Below are positions 32,502 to 37,277 of a stretch of 37,277 nt of DNA, piece by piece. Under the pieces are notes generated by a model that made no database searches, was not told the DNA's origin, and saw only the letters and a program-made list of their open reading frames with translations. Numbering within the stretch: the stretch's first letter is position 1; every line of letters starts with the position of its first letter. This DNA is from Spirochaetae bacterium HGW-Spirochaetae-5. GTDB taxonomy: Bacteria > Spirochaetota > UBA4802 > UBA5550. The stretch is taken from NCBI GenBank assembly GCA_002839285.1, contig PGXT01000073.1, forward strand, positions 1 through 37,277. Direction: 5' to 3'. A program made the translations under genes and the position numbers.

Positions 32502-34106
32502 TTATTTAAAGCATTTTGCAAGATGTTCCTCTGTCGGAGGCTTTGTCATCAAACTGACGATTATTGTCACCAACATCGAAAGAGGAAGCGCTACTACAAT
32601 AGGATCAACAAACTGAAGTTTGGATGCCGCACCTGCAAGAGATGGTACACCGAAAATCAGTTTACATAATCCCAGAGGAGCCGACTCTTTCGCATGAACA
32701 AACAGAATCCAGAATGCAGCCGCCGTTAAACCTGTAAAGAACCCTGATATAGCACCGGCCTTTGTTATTCTTTTGAAGAAAAGACCTCCGAAATATAGCG
32801 GAAGAAAAGTAGCGGCACATAAACCGAAAAATATCGCTGTACCGATCGCTATAATCGCACTCCCCTGTTCGAAAAATCTCGGGAGATAAAAAGCAAGCAG
32901 CGTGCTTATTATTATACCGGCACCCATTGAAAGTTTTATTGTACGGATAGTACTCTTGGTCTTAACCTTCATCCCCTGCTCCAGAAAATCCCTGCCGAAA
33001 GCGGAACCCATTGTATGGAACTGTGAACTGAGTGTAGACATTGCAGCGGCAAGAAGCGTCACCATAAATACAGCAGTAAACCACGGGGGCATTGCTGTAT
33101 TTATAAACAGCGGAATAATATTATCAACCTTCTTTTCAGCTGCGAGTATTGCTATTTTTCCAAAAGAGGGATTATTTAAAAAGTAAACATTAGACAAAGA
33201 ACCTACTACAAAAGCCACGCCGGTCATCATAAGGATAAAGACTCCTCCGACGAGAACACCCCTGTTCAGCTCTCTGTCGCTTTTAACTGTCATAAACCTG
33301 ACCGCAAGCTGAGGCTGAGCAAGAACACCAATACCTACACCAAGTACAATTGTGGAAACAAGCTGCCACCAGAAAACCGAACCTGTTAAAGGCATAGATG
33401 TCCAGCCCTGATGCCCCATGGGTCCCCATATTTTTACTGCCTCAGGAGCGATATTACTCAAAGCCCTATGAGCATCAACGACTCCCCCAAGCTTCCAGTA
33501 AGTCATAACTATTAGAAGAATCATACCTACAAACATTATGGAACCCTGGAAAGCATCGGTATAAAGAACCCCCTTCAATCCACCCATAATTACATAAACA
33601 GCAACTACAGCTACAAAGAAAAAGAGAGCGGCTTCATACGATACAGACAATGTCTGAGCTATAAATTGAGCTCCTCCGATTATAACTGAACCGGCATAAA
33701 GAGGCATTGCTATGAATATCATCAGACCGGATGCTGTCTGAAGAAGCGAACTGTCGAAACGTTTACCTATAAGCTCAGGAAATGTATGAGCATCAAGATT
33801 ATGCCCCATTCTTCGTGTTCTCTTGCCGAAAACAACAAAAGCTATAAATATACCAACACCGATGTTAAGAACCGTGAGCCAGAGAACACCCATTCCGAAA
33901 ACTGCAGCTGCTCCTCCAAAACCGATAATGGCTGAAGTACTTATAAATGTTGAACCGTACGATACAGCCATTACTACAGGATGTGTTTTACGGCCAGCCA
34001 GTAAAAAATCCGTAGTGTCCTTTGTATGCCGGTACCCCAGGTATCCGAAAAAAGCGGTTATTATTAAAAAAATCAGTGTTACAATTGTTATAAGAAGAAA
34101 ATTCAT
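32502..34106 (-). CDS. Sodium:solute symporter (SSS family)
   Basis: The 534-aa product has about 13 membrane helices and is an SSS-family secondary transporter that couples solute uptake to Na+. Signature parts are TKDTTDFLLAGRKTHPVVMAVSYGSTFISTSAIIGFGG (helix 1), YVIMGGLKGVLYTDAFQGSIMF, and helix 8 LLAAAMSTLSSQFHTMGSAFGRDF with the Na2-site Ser/Thr residues. Substrates in this family range from sugars and amino acids to acetate and pantothenate; the sequence does not settle which. Its ATG lies three bases after the stop of the small accessory gene, and its AGGGGAGGT ribosome site is inside that gene's last codons, so translation of the two is coupled. Confidence 0.93.
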   Translation of the reverse strand: MNFLLITIVTLIFLIITAFFGYLGYRHTKDTTDFLLAGRKTHPVVMAVSYGSTFISTSAIIGFGGAAAVFGMGVLWLTVLNIGVGIFIAFVVFGKRTRRMGHNLDAHTFPELIGKRFDSSLLQTASGLMIFIAMPLYAGSVIIGGAQFIAQTLSVSYEAALFFFVAVVAVYVIMGGLKGVLYTDAFQGSIMFVGMILLIVMTYWKLGGVVDAHRALSNIAPEAVKIWGPMGHQGWTSMPLTGSVFWWQLVSTIVLGVGIGVLAQPQLAVRFMTVKSDRELNRGVLVGGVFILMMTGVAFVVGSLSNVYFLNNPSFGKIAILAAEKKVDNIIPLFINTAMPPWFTAVFMVTLLAAAMSTLSSQFHTMGSAFGRDFLEQGMKVKTKSTIRTIKLSMGAGIIISTLLAFYLPRFFEQGSAIIAIGTAIFFGLCAATFLPLYFGGLFFKRITKAGAISGFFTGLTAAAFWILFVHAKESAPLGLCKLIFGVPSLAGAASKLQFVDPIVVALPLSMLVTIIVSLMTKPPTEEHLAKCFK

Positions 34107-34109
34107 ATT

Positions 34110-34289
34110 CTACCTCCCCTCATCTTCGGGATCATTCTCTTCCCATTTAATCTCTTCTTCTATTTCTCTGTTTACCACGTCATCTCCGGGAGTATTCCAG
34201 TTTTTAACTCCGTAGACGACACATACTAAAGCAGCAGCTATAGATAGAACAAAAGCGAGAAAAACTCCCGCGCCTTCAAATCCAAGCAT
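34110..34289 (-). CDS. Symporter small accessory protein
   Basis: This 59-aa protein starts at ATG 34289 with AAGGAG six bases upstream. One membrane helix (about residues 6-28, GVFLAFVLSIAAALVCVVYG) precedes VKNWNTP and a very acidic cytosolic tail. It matches the pattern of small single-span proteins encoded just before SSS symporters, which are thought to assist or stabilise the transporter. An ATA/ATG-rich upstream extension to 34322 lacks a ribosome site and is not used. It is a coupled operon with the symporter gene. Confidence 0.85.
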   Translation of the reverse strand: MLGFEGAGVFLAFVLSIAAALVCVVYGVKNWNTPGDDVVNREIEEEIKWEENDPEDEGR

Positions 34290-34745
34290 ATATTTCTCCT
34301 TATTCTGAATATTTTTCCGCAATTACCCGAATCAGCTTTGCTCCATAGATCAGATTCCATGATCAGGATTCAGCGGAATTATTATGACGTTGTTATTGAA
34401 TATATAATAGCAGGGAAAACAGACATTTCCGACTATATAGTCGCTGACTATCCGGTCGGAATGAATTTCTGTCAATAAAAAAACTGAATCAAGAAGCAGA
34501 AGAGACATAACTGCTCATTTTTTGATAAGAATGATAATTCACACAACCTTCCCCCACCCAAAGGGCGCAATAAATTTGCCTTGCCCCCTATGTTATTGCC
34601 AAACGGCTGTGAATATGTTATATTATTAAAGGGCATAGGGGGTGCGGGGCTTGCTCAATGGATATTAGCACTCACCGCCAGTTTTTGATACGAAGCAGTA
34701 ATTTATTACTCCCGGCATAGCCTGTAAGACTGCCCGAGAACAGTT
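34290..34745. other. Gap upstream of the symporter operon, with a dyad and a family C copy
   Basis: About 450 bases with no supported gene. It holds an imperfect hairpin at 34427-34461 (TTCCGAC...GTCGGAA around ATAGTC-gct-GACTAT), about 140 bases upstream of the accessory gene, and a diverged family C copy (34548-34658). Confidence 0.6.
34548..34658. repeat. Family C inverted repeat, copy C3 (diverged)
   Basis: The outer arms CCCCCACCC/GGGGTGCGGGG and the inner pair TTGCCCCCTATG/CATAGGGGG are recognisable against copies C1 and C2, but the left arm has drifted. Confidence 0.55.
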
Positions 34746-37085
34746 TTAAACAGAGAATTTCACTCTGAATTCAGTACCTTCGTCACGGACAACTTCAACT
34801 CTACCGCGCATCTGCTGAGTCAGAAGGTAGACCAGATTAAGCCCGAATCCTGTAGATTCTCCAACAACTATCGATTCAGGAAGACCTTTTCCGTTATCTT
34901 TCACGATTATCTCAAAAAGATTATCACCCCTTTTAAGAAATGATATATCAATCATCCCCTGTTCGACACCCGTAAAAGCATATTTGAACGCATTGGTGAC
35001 AAGTTCATTTATGATAATACCCACAGGGACCAGAGTATTTGTACCCATCAGGCAATCTTCAATCTCTGTTTTAATCTGAACATGACCGAAATTCGGAAAA
35101 GTCTGTATAATCCCGGCTATAAGATCGGGGAGATAACCGGCTGTTGATATATTATTAAAATCATTTGAGCGGAACAGTTTATCGTAAATAAGCATCATGC
35201 TGAGAACACGGCTATGGGCTTCTTTAAGGGAAGACGATGCCAGTTCATTATCAATCGATTCCGACTGAAGATAAAGAAGACCGGCAATTGTATTCATATT
35301 ATTCTTAATACGGTGGTGGACCTCGTGAAGAAGTATCTCTTTCTCATTCAGAAGTTTTTTTACCTCAATTTCTGCAACTCTTCGCTCCGATATATCGGTG
35401 CCAATGCAGAGAATTTCGGTGTACTCGCCGTTTTCACCGGGAATCCCTCTGTTAGACCAGACAATCCATGCCGTGGTACCATCCTTGCGTATATTTTCAT
35501 TTTCATTTCTTTCATATAATTCAGGATTCGCCGTTATCTCATCCATCATTTGTTTAAGATTACGACCGGCTTTATCTGTTTCAGGTACTATTGTTCCAAT
35601 TACATTCTTCCATAGTATTTCATCCGGGGAATAACCGAAAAAATTCAAGGCGTAATCATTTGCATAAGTTATTACCCCCTTTCTATCAATACGGAATATT
35701 ATTGAATTCGAAAACTTTATCAAATCCCTGTACTTCTCTTCACTCTCACGAAGCGCTTTCTCTGTAAGTTTACGCTCTTTGATTTCAACAGTGAGATTCT
35801 CAACAAGAGTCTTCAGCTGACTGCTCATCTGAAAAAATGACCTCTTGAGATCATCTATCTCAACTACACGGGTTTCTTTAGACTGCTCAGGCCATGTTCC
35901 TCTGCTTAAATCATGAACGGCTTTGTTTAATCTCTGAACGGGATCGGCGATCCTCCTTGACGTAAAGATTCCGATAATGATAGAAAGAATAATTGCCCCG
36001 ATAATAAGCAGTATGGTTATTCTGTTGTTCGCGCTTATCTTTTCCATAAAATCAGATTCAGGAACAACTGTAACAATTATCCAGTCAAGACCCGCCTGGT
36101 TTATAAATGGGGACACATGAATAAAATGCCTGCTCCCGTCCGGACTGAACTCAAGATGCCGGCCTGAATTAATCCTGCTCAAACTCCCGAATTCATCTGC
36201 CAGCTTTTCCGCCGCCCCCCGTATGATGAGAGAGTTACTCTCCCCCGCTCCAAGCCTTCTCTGCTTTTCTCCATCTTTTTTAGGTGTAAAAATCATCTCA
36301 TTTGTTGATGCCGCGATAAGCAGTCCCTGCTGATCTGTTATAAAACTCAGACCGGTTTTCCCGATATCAATGCCGGCCAGAAAGCTGCCGATATGAGAGA
36401 GGAAAAGATCGGCCGAAGCAACACCAAGAAGTTTACCGCTGCTGGAATAAACCGGCTTACTGGCGGAAATAGCCATATCCTGGCCTGTAAAAAGGATGTA
36501 GGGATCACTCCATACGAAATCACCTTTTAACAATGCCGCCGTGTACCAGGGTCTTGTTCTGCAGTCAAAAGCCGGGATTGTTAAAAGTGTTTTTGATCGT
36601 TTGCCTGTGATTGTCGTGGAATATTTACGGAGGTTACCGCTTCTGAATCCGTCAGTACCGAGAAAATATGTTGTTAATGTAACTGCCTCACGCCCGGAAT
36701 CTGCAATTCCTCCGGAAGTATTCCCGAAATAAATACTGCTTACAGATTTATATATCCCTATCTGCTCCAGAAAATAACGCTCCAGCATGGTCTGATTATT
36801 ATAGTCCAGAATACCGCTGCTAATAGCCACGGCATTGTTCTGAATAATCTTATATGGTGTTTCAACAAAATTTACAAGATACTCGTTAATCCGTTCAGTA
36901 ATCCCTGAATGAAGATTGACAGCAACTTCATTAACAGCTCTTTCACCGTTGAGGTATGATATATAACCGACAAGCCCTGAGATGATAATTATCTGAACAA
37001 TAAAAGGAACAAGGAGTATAAGCCTTAACCGGAACTTAAGTTTTATTTTCAGGAAGTTAGATTCAGTTCCGGGATTTTTATCCAT
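34746..37085 (-). CDS. Sensor histidine kinase, dCache-HAMP-PAS-HisKA_2
   Basis: This 779-aa kinase starts at ATG 37085 after AAGAGA. It has membrane helix 1 (about 20-43) and a large periplasmic sensor (about 44-345) of the double-Cache type, with YFGNTSGGIADSG, RPWYTAALLKGDFVWSDPY and GKLLGVASADLFL. Helix 2 (about 350-372) is followed by HAMP (SRRIADPVQRLNKAV), a coiled-coil, and a PAS/PAC domain (about 445-570; YRDLIKFSNSIIFRIDRKG and GTDISERR). HisKA_2 follows with the phospho-acceptor in EVHHRIKNNM (His590), and HATPase_c has N-box NELVTNAFKYAF, DNGKG and GFGLNLV. It probably senses a small ligand such as an organic acid or amino acid. No response regulator is adjacent, so it is an orphan here. 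Confidence 0.9.
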   Translation of the reverse strand: MDKNPGTESNFLKIKLKFRLRLILLVPFIVQIIIISGLVGYISYLNGERAVNEVAVNLHSGITERINEYLVNFVETPYKIIQNNAVAISSGILDYNNQTMLERYFLEQIGIYKSVSSIYFGNTSGGIADSGREAVTLTTYFLGTDGFRSGNLRKYSTTITGKRSKTLLTIPAFDCRTRPWYTAALLKGDFVWSDPYILFTGQDMAISASKPVYSSSGKLLGVASADLFLSHIGSFLAGIDIGKTGLSFITDQQGLLIAASTNEMIFTPKKDGEKQRRLGAGESNSLIIRGAAEKLADEFGSLSRINSGRHLEFSPDGSRHFIHVSPFINQAGLDWIIVTVVPESDFMEKISANNRITILLIIGAIILSIIIGIFTSRRIADPVQRLNKAVHDLSRGTWPEQSKETRVVEIDDLKRSFFQMSSQLKTLVENLTVEIKERKLTEKALRESEEKYRDLIKFSNSIIFRIDRKGVITYANDYALNFFGYSPDEILWKNVIGTIVPETDKAGRNLKQMMDEITANPELYERNENENIRKDGTTAWIVWSNRGIPGENGEYTEILCIGTDISERRVAEIEVKKLLNEKEILLHEVHHRIKNNMNTIAGLLYLQSESIDNELASSSLKEAHSRVLSMMLIYDKLFRSNDFNNISTAGYLPDLIAGIIQTFPNFGHVQIKTEIEDCLMGTNTLVPVGIIINELVTNAFKYAFTGVEQGMIDISFLKRGDNLFEIIVKDNGKGLPESIVVGESTGFGLNLVYLLTQQMRGRVEVVRDEGTEFRVKFSV

Positions 37086-37277
37086 ATATAATTCTCTTCA
37101 CATCACTTTTTATTTTAAATATGTACGGCAAGCTTCAGGACCAGAGCATTCACTCTAATCTCTTGATATATAATATCACAATTTTAAGGATATTCAATAT
37201 TTTTTTATGCCGTCAATAGGCAAAAAACGGCATTCCTGTGGAAAAAATCATTCCCGCAAGCGCTTTCAAAGTGCAGA
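37086..37277. other. Right-edge intergenic DNA
   Basis: Under 200 AT-rich bases upstream of the kinase gene, presumably holding its promoter. I see no gene, repeat or clear promoter boxes. Confidence 0.5.

Overview
The window looks like bacterial chromosome from a Gram-negative, moderately AT-rich organism. Several points fit a spirochaete, possibly on the Leptospira side: an LruC-type lipoprotein, several lipobox proteins, a cyclic-nucleotide-binding membrane protein, an outer-membrane POTRA/barrel gene and HisKA_2 signalling. No rRNA, tRNA, phage genes or CRISPR array was seen, so the assignment is tentative.

Layout. 0.5-4 kb: rmuC, frameshifted by an 8-bp tandem duplication, then a lipoprotein with two CBM36/60-like modules. 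4-8.8 kb: a PrsW/PilZ-like/cNMP fusion divergent from miaA, a DUF3303 protein and a cmoM-like methyltransferase. 9-18 kb: a radical SAM protein, a membrane-anchored alpha/beta hydrolase, a 950-residue periplasmic TPR protein with sixteen 42-residue repeats, mtaB, and a CaiB/AMACR-type CoA enzyme. 18.4-22 kb: a decayed arsR plus Omp85-like pair, then murB and a DEDDh exonuclease-WYL fusion with overlapping stop and start. 22.8-27.6 kb: a coiled-coil protein, cysS-rlmB with a CoA-binding gene remnant, and an unusual sigma-54-type activator. 27.6-37.1 kb: an LruC lipoprotein, an MBL-fold lipoprotein, lepA, a sodium:solute symporter with its small accessory protein, and a Cache-HAMP-PAS-HisKA_2 histidine kinase.

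Working together. Three genes (miaA, mtaB, the cmoM-like gene) modify the tRNA anticodon loop. cysS, lepA and rlmB add to a translation theme. murB, the lipoproteins, the TPR protein and the barrel gene belong to the envelope. Most units are single genes or short operons. There is no one large cassette; the novelty lies in domain fusions and in the intergenic DNA.

The gaps are full of palindromic repeats of at least four families, called A to D here. Family B behaves as a small non-autonomous transposon: two copies have GGTAG/CTACC ends and are flanked by exact 9-bp direct repeats. Its internal hairpins differ between copies by paired, compensating changes. Four genes are visibly damaged: rmuC, arsR (no usual start), the barrel gene, and the CoA-binding remnant. 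This suggests either active decay or, for the single-base cases, sequence errors.
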